Assembly: GCA_026400835.1 (NCBI GenBank)
Contig: JAPLOA010000088.1
Location: 62,001-126,000, forward strand
Reading direction: 5' to 3'
DNA from: Planctomycetales bacterium
Lineage (GTDB): Bacteria > Planctomycetota > Planctomycetia > Planctomycetales > Planctomycetaceae
DNA length: 64,000 nt
In this document: piece by piece, positions 8,395 through 17,307 of the stretch
How positions within the stretch are numbered: position 1 is the first letter of the stretch
Layout: each line of letters begins with the position of its first letter
The notes under the pieces: model-generated
Told to the model about the DNA's origin: nothing
The model's database searches: none
Seen by the model: only the letters and a program-made list of their open reading frames with translations
Program-made: the position numbers and the translations under genes

Positions 8395-11300
8395 ATGAAA
8401 CTTCGCAGCCGCCGTCCATCCCGGTATCAGAGATCACAGCCCGTGAAACGACCAGCCAAAATCAACCACCCTGTGATCACTCAAAGCATCACCGTGCAGC
8501 AGAACAGATGGCCAAAGTGGCCCGTGGCAAAGTCCCGGCTGCTCATCTGGGTTCTCGTAACAATAACAATGGAGTGCTTGCCAGCCGCTGATGAACAGTC
8601 TCCAACAGCTCTCGGCGACAATGGACGAAATGAGTTCTTCGAACAAAAGATTCGACCACTCCTTGTTCGACACTGTTATGAATGCCATTCCGGAGCCAGC
8701 AACGAAGTGAAGGGCAGCCTGCGTCTGGACTCCCGTGATGCCGTTCTGAAGGGCGGAGATTCCGGTCCGATCCTGATGGTGGGCAGCCCGGACGACAGTC
8801 TGTTGCTCAGTGCGATCCGACACGAAGGGCTGGAGATGCCTCCAGGAAAAAAGCTCACGGATGCTGAGATTCAAAACGTTGAAGAATGGATTCGTTCGGG
8901 TGCGTTCGATCCTCGCGATCACCCTCCCGACCTCAAGTCCATCGCAACCGAAACATTCGAAGCGCTCTATCAGGATCGTCGCCAATGGTGGAGCCTCCAA
9001 CCGCCAGTCGTCACTGAACCCCCGCAAGTGAAATGGCCTCAGGTCGATAACGACAATCCGGGCACGGAGATTGACCAGTTCGTTCTGGCGAAACTGCATG
9101 ATCGGCAACTGGCTCCAGCGCCGCGCGCGGATGAGCGAACTCTGATCCGCAGGGCCTGTTTTGCTTTGACCGGTCTGCCTCCCTCGGAAGAACAGCTTCA
9201 CTCATCTCTGAATGATCACGAGCCTCAATCATGGCAGCGAGTTGTTGATCAGCTTTTGGCATCACCGCATTTGGGTGAACGCTGGGCCCGGCACTGGATG
9301 GATGTGGTTCGTTACACCGACACCTACGGTTACGAATGGGACATGCCGGCCAAAGGCGCATGGCGTTATCGGGATTACCTGATTCGCGCGTTCAACAACG
9401 ACGTGGGCTTTGATCAGCTTGTGCGAGAACAGATTGCCGGCGATCTGCTGAACTCACCACGCCTGAATCATGAACTTGGCATCAACGAGTCGCTGATTGG
9501 CCCGATGTTCTACCAGATGGGCGAGAAACGCCACGGCGACAGTTCGGAGTTTAATGGCATCCATCAGGAAATGCTGGATAACAAAATTGATGCCTTCGGA
9601 AAAGCTTTTCTGGCCACCACGATCTCCTGTGCTCGCTGCCATGATCATAAACTGGACGCCATTTCTCAACGCGACTACTACGCGCTCGGCGGGCTGTTCA
9701 TGAGTGCTCGCTGGATCACAAACACGGTCGATCTGCCCGAACGCAACAAGCCTGTCCGTGAAGAGCTAAAGCAACTGAAACAACGATTAAGATCCGAGCT
9801 GGCTCAACGATGGCAAGCCAACCTTGAATTGCTCACTGCGGAATCCCTCAACACGCTCAGCAAAACTATTCCCGAGCGACCGCTGGAGGATCCTCTGCGT
9901 ATCTGGTCGCAGTTGCAGTCTGCTGAAGCTGCCGGGCAGGGCTTTGAGACAGTATGGCAGGCTCTGCAGAAAACCTATCGTGACGAAAGTCAGCGGAGAA
10001 TTTCTGAGAACTCCGGTCACTTCGCGAAGGTGGTCGACTTCCGTGATGGCGTGCCCAAAGAATGGTCGATCGACGGCGAAGGAACTCGGGAAATCTCGCC
10101 ACGCGGCGACTTTGTCGTAGCACTGTCGGGAGAAAAGGCTGTCGATTCCATCCTCTTCGGAGGACTCTGCACCAACTCATTATCACCCCGGTTGAATGGT
10201 GCACTGCGAACTCCATGGACAAAATCGTTTGGCCCGGGGCATCTCAGCTTTGAAGTGGCCGGAGGAGATTTCTCTGCCCAACGCACAGTCGTCGACAACG
10301 CGTTCCTGACGGAAAAACAACAGTATCTGGCGAACGCAACGCCTCAGTGGAGACTCGTCGACACGCTTTCGAGTCTGGACCGAAACGTGTATGTCGAGTT
10401 CGCAACGAAGACCAGCAATCCCAATTTTCCACCACGTGTCGGTCTTGGTGGAGCATGTTCTGAAGAGCAGGTCGCAGATCCTCGCAGTTGGTTCCAGATC
10501 AGTCGTGTGATGAAACACACGGCCCCGTTCTCGCCGCACGATGAGCTGACTCGAATGCTGCCATTGCTGGATGGCGAGACGCCTCAATCACTGAATGAAG
10601 TGGCCAATCGATTCCGCGCGGTGCTGAAGCAATCTGTCAGGGCCTGGCAGGAGGAACATTCCACAGACGATCACGTGCGCATGTTGAACTGGATGCTTTC
10701 CGCCGGTGTGGTGCAGAACTCTGCGGATTTAACGGCCCCGGAGTCATCGATCAACAGGCTGATCCTCAGCTATCGGGAACTGGAACAAAAGCTGGCGGAG
10801 CCGACTACGGTCAACGGGATGGCCGACATTGATCAGCCGTTGGATTATCGCCTGAATATTCGAGGAGATTATGATCAGTCAGGCGATCCTGTTCCGCATG
10901 GGTCTGCCAGATTTCTGTTGGATGTCTGTGACGCGAATGAAACTCAGCGAACGCGACTGGAACTGGCCGAGCTGGTTGCCAGCCCAAAGAATCCGCTGAC
11001 TGCACGAGTGTATGTGAATCGTGTCTGGCACTGGCTGTTTGGTCAGGGACTGGTCAGAACTCCCGATGACTTTGGCCACGTTGGTGATCTGCCGTCGCAT
11101 CCCGAATTGCTGGATTATCTGACCCATGAATTCATCGCCAGCGGCTGGTCGACAAAGCAACTGATCCGCAGCATTCTGCTGAGTCAAACGTGGCAGCAAT
11201 CGCAGCAGTCCGTGGCCGGTGCGCTGGATGTGGATCCCACCAATCGGCTGCTGCATCATTTTCCTGTGCAGCGACTGGATGCAGAAAGTCTCCGCGATGC

Positions 11301-11826
11301 CATGTTGTTTGTATCAGGGCGTCTGGAGAGTCGTCTGTATGGACCGACTTCGAATCCTTATCGCCTGAGCGAAGACGGTCAAAAGCGGCTGTTCTCCGGT
11401 CCGCTGGATGGCCTCGGTCGACGCTCGATCTACACCAAAGTGACTATTATGGAACCGCCCCGATTTCTGGCGACTTTCAATCAGCCAGCCCCGAAAATTC
11501 CTACCGGGCGTCGCGATGTCACGACCACTCCGGCTCAATCGCTGACATTGCTGAACGACCCGTTTGTTGCAGGTCAGGCGGATTACTGGGCCTCACGACT
11601 GATTCAGCAGAGTGACACAACGATCGAGTCACGATTGCAGCAGATGTTTGTGAAGGCTCTGGGGCGAGAAGCCAGCAGTGAGGAACTGTCACGCTGGTCA
11701 GAAGCGGCTCGTGACTTTGCCAGCGACGAAAAGATCCCCGAACAGGAGGTTCTGCTGAGCCCATCCGTGTGGCAAACCATGGCCCACGCCATGTTCAACA
11801 CAAAAGAGTTTCTTTACGTCCGTTAG
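8395..11826 (+). CDS. PSCyt1/DUF1549/DUF1553 secreted cytochrome-like protein (large)
   Basis: A second member of the family, about 1143 residues from ATG 8395. PSCyt1 has CYECHSG (CxxCH) and the RLDSRD and GGDSGP motifs. DUF1549 has GERWARHWMD and a second CxxCH, CARCHDH. DUF1553 has NRVWHWLFGQGLV near the C-terminus. Compared with the 5050-7557 paralogue it carries roughly 300 extra residues between the DUF1549 and DUF1553 parts. The start is uncertain: the frame is open from TTG 8302, with ATGs at 8356, 8368 and 8395. GTG 8524 would put a typical signal peptide (SRLLIWVLVTITM) right at the N-terminus and may be the true start. The stop overlaps the convergent CHAD gene's stop by 3 bases. 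Confidence 0.9.
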   Translation: MKLRSRRPSRYQRSQPVKRPAKINHPVITQSITVQQNRWPKWPVAKSRLLIWVLVTITMECLPAADEQSPTALGDNGRNEFFEQKIRPLLVRHCYECHSGASNEVKGSLRLDSRDAVLKGGDSGPILMVGSPDDSLLLSAIRHEGLEMPPGKKLTDAEIQNVEEWIRSGAFDPRDHPPDLKSIATETFEALYQDRRQWWSLQPPVVTEPPQVKWPQVDNDNPGTEIDQFVLAKLHDRQLAPAPRADERTLIRRACFALTGLPPSEEQLHSSLNDHEPQSWQRVVDQLLASPHLGERWARHWMDVVRYTDTYGYEWDMPAKGAWRYRDYLIRAFNNDVGFDQLVREQIAGDLLNSPRLNHELGINESLIGPMFYQMGEKRHGDSSEFNGIHQEMLDNKIDAFGKAFLATTISCARCHDHKLDAISQRDYYALGGLFMSARWITNTVDLPERNKPVREELKQLKQRLRSELAQRWQANLELLTAESLNTLSKTIPERPLEDPLRIWSQLQSAEAAGQGFETVWQALQKTYRDESQRRISENSGHFAKVVDFRDGVPKEWSIDGEGTREISPRGDFVVALSGEKAVDSILFGGLCTNSLSPRLNGALRTPWTKSFGPGHLSFEVAGGDFSAQRTVVDNAFLTEKQQYLANATPQWRLVDTLSSLDRNVYVEFATKTSNPNFPPRVGLGGACSEEQVADPRSWFQISRVMKHTAPFSPHDELTRMLPLLDGETPQSLNEVANRFRAVLKQSVRAWQEEHSTDDHVRMLNWMLSAGVVQNSADLTAPESSINRLILSYRELEQKLAEPTTVNGMADIDQPLDYRLNIRGDYDQSGDPVPHGSARFLLDVCDANETQRTRLELAELVASPKNPLTARVYVNRVWHWLFGQGLVRTPDDFGHVGDLPSHPELLDYLTHEFIASGWSTKQLIRSILLSQTWQQSQQSVAGALDVDPTNRLLHHFPVQRLDAESLRDAMLFVSGRLESRLYGPTSNPYRLSEDGQKRLFSGPLDGLGRRSIYTKVTIMEPPRFLATFNQPAPKIPTGRRDVTTTPAQSLTLLNDPFVAGQADYWASRLIQQSDTTIESRLQQMFVKALGREASSEELSRWSEAARDFASDEKIPEQEVLLSPSVWQTMAHAMFNTKEFLYVR

Positions 11827-12908
11827 GTTGCAGCGCGAGTGCGTTTGACTGACGAGCGAGCTTTCACAGGCTTCGGTACCGGACGAACAGATTGCTCCAG
11901 GGCCTGCATAATTCGATTTAACTCGGGAACGATTTTCTCGTTCAGCCATGCGTTGAGTTCAACGGCTTTGGATTCGGCCGTGACCCTGGCACTGGCGGAC
12001 ATGTTCTGCAGACTCTTTCCCTGCTTCCTGCTGAGCTTACTGCTGAGCCGTGCGACAGATTTGGCCGCGACAGCTTCATCCTGCAGGCGTCCAAATTTCT
12101 TCTGAACATCCGCCAGCGACCGAAGCAGGTGCTTCGTCGTTTTGTCGGCATGAAACTCCTGCAGCAGTTCAGCAACATAACGCAGTTGTTTGGAAGAGAT
12201 ACGAAACGAATGCATTCCCTTGAGCTGCGATCCCTGGGGCAACTTTTTCAACAGCAAGTCAATCCGATCATGCAACTGCTGCGCGCTCCAGGATGCACGA
12301 TCTGGTGCCGCTTCGCTGAAGGCCTCTCCCTTCTTCGCTGACATGGACTTGAGCAGCGCGCGGGTTTTGGTCTGAAGTTTTTCTTCCCGGACCAGAGTCT
12401 CGAAGGATTGCCTGAGAGGTTCCTGGCAGTCCTTGCGTTTTCGCTTCCACACTTTTCGCAACTGAGCCTGAGCTTTCCCTTGTTCGGGCATTTCTCGAGC
12501 CAGCAGAACATCCAGGTCTCGGGCTTTACCGGCCGACTTGAGTAACTCCTTCAGAGTTTTCTGCAGCCAGCGTGTTTCCTTCGCAACGGAGAACTGCTCA
12601 GAGAACAAGTCCAGACAGGCTAAGGTTCTACGCAGTGAGATCCGCAGCTGATGAACTCCTTCATCATTTCTACGCCAGTCTTTGGCTGCGACCTTAAGTT
12701 GCTTTTTCACATCAGGAAGACAGGAATTCAGCAGAGTTTGCGCCATCTGTTCCACAGTCACACTGTGTTCGGATTTGCGGTGCATGCAGGATACCAGACT
12801 CGATTCAAGACCGACAGAAGAAGAATCCGCCGTTGGACAGACGAGCAGGGTGTCCACAGGTTCGAGAGAATTCAAACAGAATGGCACACCGTCTGAAATT
12901 TTAAGCAT
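11823..12908 (-). CDS. CHAD domain protein
   Basis: About 361 residues from ATG 12908. The CHAD fold (conserved histidine alpha-helical domain, about residues 45-330) is marked by VHQLRISLRRTLACLDLF, an RDLDVLL segment and MHSFRISSKQLRYVAELL, i.e. the two histidine-containing helices rich in Arg/Lys. CHAD domains bind inorganic polyphosphate. Many are fused to a CYTH triphosphatase domain, which is absent here. The protein is strongly basic, with a Lys/Arg-rich tail, consistent with polyanion binding. The frame stays open upstream to GTG 13031; none of the candidate starts has a good ribosome-binding site. A role in polyphosphate metabolism or granules is inferred from family knowledge. Confidence 0.85.
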   Translation of the reverse strand: MLKISDGVPFCLNSLEPVDTLLVCPTADSSSVGLESSLVSCMHRKSEHSVTVEQMAQTLLNSCLPDVKKQLKVAAKDWRRNDEGVHQLRISLRRTLACLDLFSEQFSVAKETRWLQKTLKELLKSAGKARDLDVLLAREMPEQGKAQAQLRKVWKRKRKDCQEPLRQSFETLVREEKLQTKTRALLKSMSAKKGEAFSEAAPDRASWSAQQLHDRIDLLLKKLPQGSQLKGMHSFRISSKQLRYVAELLQEFHADKTTKHLLRSLADVQKKFGRLQDEAVAAKSVARLSSKLSRKQGKSLQNMSASARVTAESKAVELNAWLNEKIVPELNRIMQALEQSVRPVPKPVKARSSVKRTRAAT

Positions 12909-13173
12909 TATTAACAATTCAGTCCATTCGCTTGAAAAAGCGGGAAGAAATTCGCAGGAATTGTTAAGAACGCGAGCGACTCGGAAGCCAAATTCTCCCG
13001 AAATGGGATCCTGAAAATCGCGAGGTGCCACGGGAAAGGTGTCAAAGTAAACTTCGAGGGATCACGTTGCTTTGCTTTGCCGGACAGCCTACCGTACCGC
13101 GACTTTTCGTTTCTGGACCGGGCTGACGGTTGAAGAAACAGGCGAACAGGTTAACTCGGGAACAGGTTATTTT

Positions 13174-13607
<434 letters not shown>

Positions 13608-13611
<4 letters not shown>

Positions 13612-14606
13612 AGCGAGCATTCTTTGTAACGCTGGGAATTGTCGTTTCCGTCGCCTGCTTTGCGTTGTCGTTGCAGGGTACGAACCAGAAACAACTGACG
13701 GCGGCCTTTGCGGGGGCGAATTACTGGTCCCTGCCCGTCATGCTGGGACTGCTGTTCCTGTTTTACTGGCTCAAAACTTTGCGTTGGCAATGGCTTCTGG
13801 CCCCTGTCGCAAAATTGACGTTCGGTCAGTTGTTTCCGCCCATGCTGATTGGTTTTGCTGCCAACAATATATTGCCTGCTCATCTGGGTGAGTTTGTTCG
13901 CGTCTTTGTCGTTCGAAAAAAATACGGCGTTCCTGCCACGACGGTGCTGTCCACGGTGGTGCTCGAACGAATCTTCGACGTCCTTGCCATCCTCGCGCTG
14001 TTTGGTGTCGGTTTATTCTTTACCAACGATCTGCCCGACAAGTATCGTAATGCAGCTTTACTTCTGGGGGTCGGAGCAAGCGTCGGCGTCATTGCTGTCG
14101 TTGTTTATTTGATCTGGACCGAAGTCTTTCTGACGTTCATGACCTGGAGCATGAGCTGGTTTCCGTTTTTACCCGAAAAGCTGACTACGGGCGTCATCGA
14201 GATGTTGCGTAACGGGGCTCATGGACTGGCTTCTTTGCGAAGCGGAAAGGCCGTTTTTCTGATTGCGATCAGCAGCCTGGCGCAATGGTTTATCAACGGT
14301 CTGATCGCCTACGTTGCCTTAAAAGCCTTCCACATTGATGTTACACCGGTGGAAGGTTTGATCGTGACAGGAGTAACCGCCATCGGAGTCATGATTCCTT
14401 CAACTCCCGGTTACTTTGGCGTCATTCAGGTTTGTTTTAAGGTCAGCATGGAGGCTCTTCAGGTCCCGGTCGCAGCCTCCACCGTGCTTGGTTCATCTCT
14501 TTACTATCACATGAGCATGTGGATACCAGTCACACTGTTGGGACTGTACTACCTGCAACAAATGGGATTCAGCCTGAAAGACCTGCAGAAAGCGGCTGTC
14601 GAATAA
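13608..14606 (+). CDS. Lysylphosphatidylglycerol synthase TM region family protein (UPF0104/YbhN-like)
   Basis: A 332-residue polytopic inner-membrane protein with about eight hydrophobic segments. Family signs include the early KTLRWQWLL segment, GEFVRVFVVRKKYGVP with TVVLERIFDV (about residues 95-130), and TPGYFGVIQ near residue 270. This is the flippase-like TM domain of MprF. Stand-alone versions are found widely and are thought to move or interact with lipids or lipid-linked sugars. No aminoacyl-transfer domain follows, so it is not a full MprF. The ATG overlaps the thioesterase stop by 4 bp (coupled translation). The last 38 bp overlap the convergent NHL gene. Confidence 0.85.
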
Positions 14607-15612
14607 ACTTCTGGAGCGTGTGGCAGGATGCGTCCACATGCCCGCGATTTGCGCCGGCTGACCAGACAACTTCGGAGACGTAGAGATCTCCGCGGGAGTC
14701 CAGGCGAATATCGTGCGGCGCGAAGAAATCTCCGGGGGCTGTCGGATTCAATCCGCCGCCCCAGCGACACAGCAGTTCACCAGTCGGCGAATAAATGCTG
14801 ACTCGACCGCCGGTTGCATTCTGTGACGGTGGAGAAATTCCCGGCCACATCCCTGATCGAAAACCCAGCTCCGCCACGTACATGTTTCCGGATTTATCGA
14901 ACGTCAACTGACAAGGTCTCGCGAAGTCATTGCGCTGGCTCAGGAATTTTCCGTCCGGCGTGAAACTCTGCAGGCGGCTGTTCTCACGATCAGCAACATG
15001 CACAATTCCGTTCTGGTCGACCGCGATTCCGTGGGGGACCTGAAATTGCCCCGGCCCTCTTCCGGGTTCTCCCCAGGAAAACAGTAACTGGCCATCAGCC
15101 GTAAACTTATGAATCCGCGCGTTGCCATAACCATCAGCTGCGTAGATTTCTCCGTCTGGCGACAGCGCGATGTTGGTGGGGAAATAAAAGGGAAGACCGG
15201 AATAGCGCACGGTGCGAAAATCAATGCTGGTGGCTCCGGTATCCGACGGCTGCCCACTGGTTCCCAGTTTCCACAGCAGTGTTCCATCCGGCGAAAATTT
15301 GCGGACGGTATGATCCAGGTCATCGGTGCAGTAAACACAGTCATCCGGGCCAATTGTGATCCCATGCGCCCTTGCGAAGATACCTTCGCCCCAGGAACGC
15401 AGAAACTTTCCGGATCGATCGAACACCATCACCGGGTGCTCGCCACGATTGAACGCAAAAACGTTATCGTGAGAATCGACGGCCACAGCGGAAACTTCCT
15501 GCCACTGATACTCTGCGGGACGCTGAGCCCAGTCAGCCACGGCTTCAAACCGAAAGGCATCAGTGCCAACAAGAACCGGGCCATCAGCTGTAACCGACGA
15601 TGGATGAGACAT
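14569..15612 (-). CDS. NHL-repeat beta-propeller protein
   Basis: A 347-residue protein without an obvious signal peptide, built of NHL repeats. Recurrent units include NGIVHVADRENSRLQSF, DGEIYAADGYGNARIHKF and PHGIAVDQ/HGITIGPDD, forming a six-bladed propeller of the kind seen in peptidyl-alpha-hydroxyglycine alpha-amidating lyase-like and strictosidine-synthase-like proteins. Catalytic assignment to either enzyme is not supported. Planctomycetes carry many such propellers, with unknown roles. The 3' end overlaps the convergent LPG-TM gene by 38 bp, so the two transcripts must be antisense over that stretch. Confidence 0.85.
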   Translation of the reverse strand: MSHPSSVTADGPVLVGTDAFRFEAVADWAQRPAEYQWQEVSAVAVDSHDNVFAFNRGEHPVMVFDRSGKFLRSWGEGIFARAHGITIGPDDCVYCTDDLDHTVRKFSPDGTLLWKLGTSGQPSDTGATSIDFRTVRYSGLPFYFPTNIALSPDGEIYAADGYGNARIHKFTADGQLLFSWGEPGRGPGQFQVPHGIAVDQNGIVHVADRENSRLQSFTPDGKFLSQRNDFARPCQLTFDKSGNMYVAELGFRSGMWPGISPPSQNATGGRVSIYSPTGELLCRWGGGLNPTAPGDFFAPHDIRLDSRGDLYVSEVVWSAGANRGHVDASCHTLQKFIRQPLSAGLSG

Positions 15613-15665
15613 GAGATTCTCTCTCAGTGCGGTTTCCCGCTGCGTTGAAACGGGGTCGGCAAGTT

Positions 15666-16193
15666 CTATCCGGGAATTACCTTTGCGTTCAGGCGATACT
15701 CCTGAGCACGTCGAGCATACTGGGTAGCATTCTCCAGCAACCGTGAAATCTCCTCCTCGGTCAGCTCGCGTTTGACCTTCCCTGGCAATCCAACAACCAG
15801 CGAGCGATCCGGGATTTCCACTCCTTCCGGCACCAGGGCTCCGGCACCGATCAGGCAGTGGCGACCGATTTTTGCACCATTGAGCACGATCGCTCCGATG
15901 CCAATCATGCTGCCTTCGCCCACAGTGCAGCCATGGAGCATCGCCTGATGCCCGATCGTACAGTCCGGGCCAATCGTCAACGGACAGCCGGGATCCGTAT
16001 GCAGCACAGCCAGGTCCTGAATATTTGTCCGAGCACCAATCGTGATGGGCTCATTGTCCGCTCGCAGCACCGCGCCGAACCAGACGCTGGAGGCTGCCGA
16101 CAATGTCACTCGGCCGATCAGCGTGGCATTGACTGCGATCCAGACATCAGCCGATTGAAGTACGGGCTGATGTTCGCCCAGAGCGATCAACAT
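15666..16193 (-). CDS. Gamma-carbonic anhydrase-like left-handed beta-helix protein
   Basis: A 175-residue hexapeptide-repeat protein (repeats such as [18 protein letters not shown] and IGAGAL). Three histidines, His65 (VLHTD), His82 and His87 (GHQAMLHG), occupy the spacing of the zinc ligands of Cam/CaiE-PaaY-type gamma carbonic anhydrases; the last two are 5 apart as expected. The length matches the CamH/YrdA-like subgroup, which lacks the acidic loop of archaeal Cam. Anhydrase activity in this subgroup is variable, so catalysis is an inference. It stands alone, with 54 bp to the NHL gene on the same strand. Confidence 0.9.
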   Translation of the reverse strand: MLIALGEHQPVLQSADVWIAVNATLIGRVTLSAASSVWFGAVLRADNEPITIGARTNIQDLAVLHTDPGCPLTIGPDCTIGHQAMLHGCTVGEGSMIGIGAIVLNGAKIGRHCLIGAGALVPEGVEIPDRSLVVGLPGKVKRELTEEEISRLLENATQYARRAQEYRLNAKVIPG

Positions 16194-16294
16194 GAGCTTT
16201 GGCTTTCTCTACTGAACACCAATGACCTGTCAGCCGGACACCGCCACGATCTTATCAGCCTCAAGGCGTTCGTGGGTTGTTGAGTTAATGAGTT

Positions 16295-16376
16295 TTCACA
16301 ACCCGAACCGTCAGTGAGGGACAGACGCTGCCGCGTTTTCAACAACAATCCCTCGCTCACGCAGCGGGTTATGATT
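16295..16376. repeat. Palindromic repeat, inner core only (partial copy of the 171-bp family)
   Basis: CACAACCCGAACCGTCAGTG on the left pairs with CCTCGCTCACGCAGCGGGTT on the right, the inner inverted pair of the element seen at 7685 and 28973. The outer GAAGTTGCG arms are missing. It sits between the gamma-CA-like gene and the cyclophilin gene and could act as a transcript-end hairpin for the latter. Confidence 0.65.
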
Positions 16377-16397
16377 TGCGATCTGCGCACTCGCAGT

Positions 16398-17150
16398 TCA
16401 TTCCTTGATGATCGTCGCCTTTTTGATGTAATCAAGCTTTGGGAACTGGGCGTTCAGGTAAGTGTTTCCGCTGCTGTTGATTTGCCCCTGGTTGGGACTT
16501 TCTCCGTACTCAGCATTAATCTTATCTACGTTGTCCATGCCTTCGATCACTTCACCAAACGGAGAGAAGCCCTGGCTGTCAAGAAAGGCATTATCGACAA
16601 AATTGATGAACACCTGGGTCGTTCGTGAATCAGGTCCTGACGTTGCAAATGTCATGTAACCACGGCGATTGCTTTCCTTAGCAGGATCATCCTTCAAAGA
16701 TCGTTCCCAGCCCTCTTGAGTTGAGGGGCTCCCGTTAATCCCGAACTGAACCATGAAGCCACGCACGACACGGAAAAATCGGCAGTCATCGTAGAACCCG
16801 GACTTGACCAGTTCATAAAATCTTCCTGCTCCGCGCGGAGCCCAATCGCGATGAACCAGTACAACAAAATCCCCGGCGGTCGTTTCAAATTTGACCGTAT
16901 AACTTCCATTGGCCTCCGCGGCACTTTCGTCCGACGCCATTTCTGGTTTATCGGCAGGGATGACAGGTTCCGGAGCAACAGGAGGCGTCTCCAGATTCTT
17001 CTTCGCCTGCTCCATCTCTGCTAAAGAATCAACCATCGATTTGGGCTCGCCGTCATTCTGATCCGAACAGCCGGCAACGACGCAGATTGAGCCAAGCAAA
17101 AAACAATTCAGAAGGCTGCGCAACGCAAAATTGAAACAATGTGAGACCAT
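16398..17150 (-). CDS. Cyclophilin-type peptidyl-prolyl isomerase, lipoprotein
   Basis: A 250-residue protein from ATG 17150. A lipoprotein signal peptide ends in VAGC, with Cys28 as the lipidated residue. A short Glu/Pro-rich linker leads to a cyclophilin domain (about residues 85-250) with VLVHRDWAPRGAGRFYELV, the FFRVVRGFMVQFG active-site strand and FSPFGEVIEGMD. It catalyses proline cis-trans isomerisation in exported proteins. The frame extends upstream to 17216, but the added residues precede the signal peptide awkwardly, so ATG 17150 is preferred. It is probably tethered to the periplasmic face of a membrane. Confidence 0.9.
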   Translation of the reverse strand: MVSHCFNFALRSLLNCFLLGSICVVAGCSDQNDGEPKSMVDSLAEMEQAKKNLETPPVAPEPVIPADKPEMASDESAAEANGSYTVKFETTAGDFVVLVHRDWAPRGAGRFYELVKSGFYDDCRFFRVVRGFMVQFGINGSPSTQEGWERSLKDDPAKESNRRGYMTFATSGPDSRTTQVFINFVDNAFLDSQGFSPFGEVIEGMDNVDKINAEYGESPNQGQINSSGNTYLNAQFPKLDYIKKATIIKE

Positions 17151-17307
17151 GTGAAAACCCTGAGATCTTTGAACAAAGGTTTGAAAACAGAATCGACAAA
17201 CTCCGCAGCGACACAACGATTCGAGATCGCCTCATCCCACCAACCGCAAAATCCAACAGCCGCCATGCCTGTGTTGTCAGCATTCTATAGCAGGGGTCGC
17301 CGTTCCA

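Noticed and set aside
8434-9201. 255-codon frame antisense to the large PSCyt1 gene
   Set aside because: Antisense to a clear PSCyt1/DUF1549 region with no recognisable protein features.
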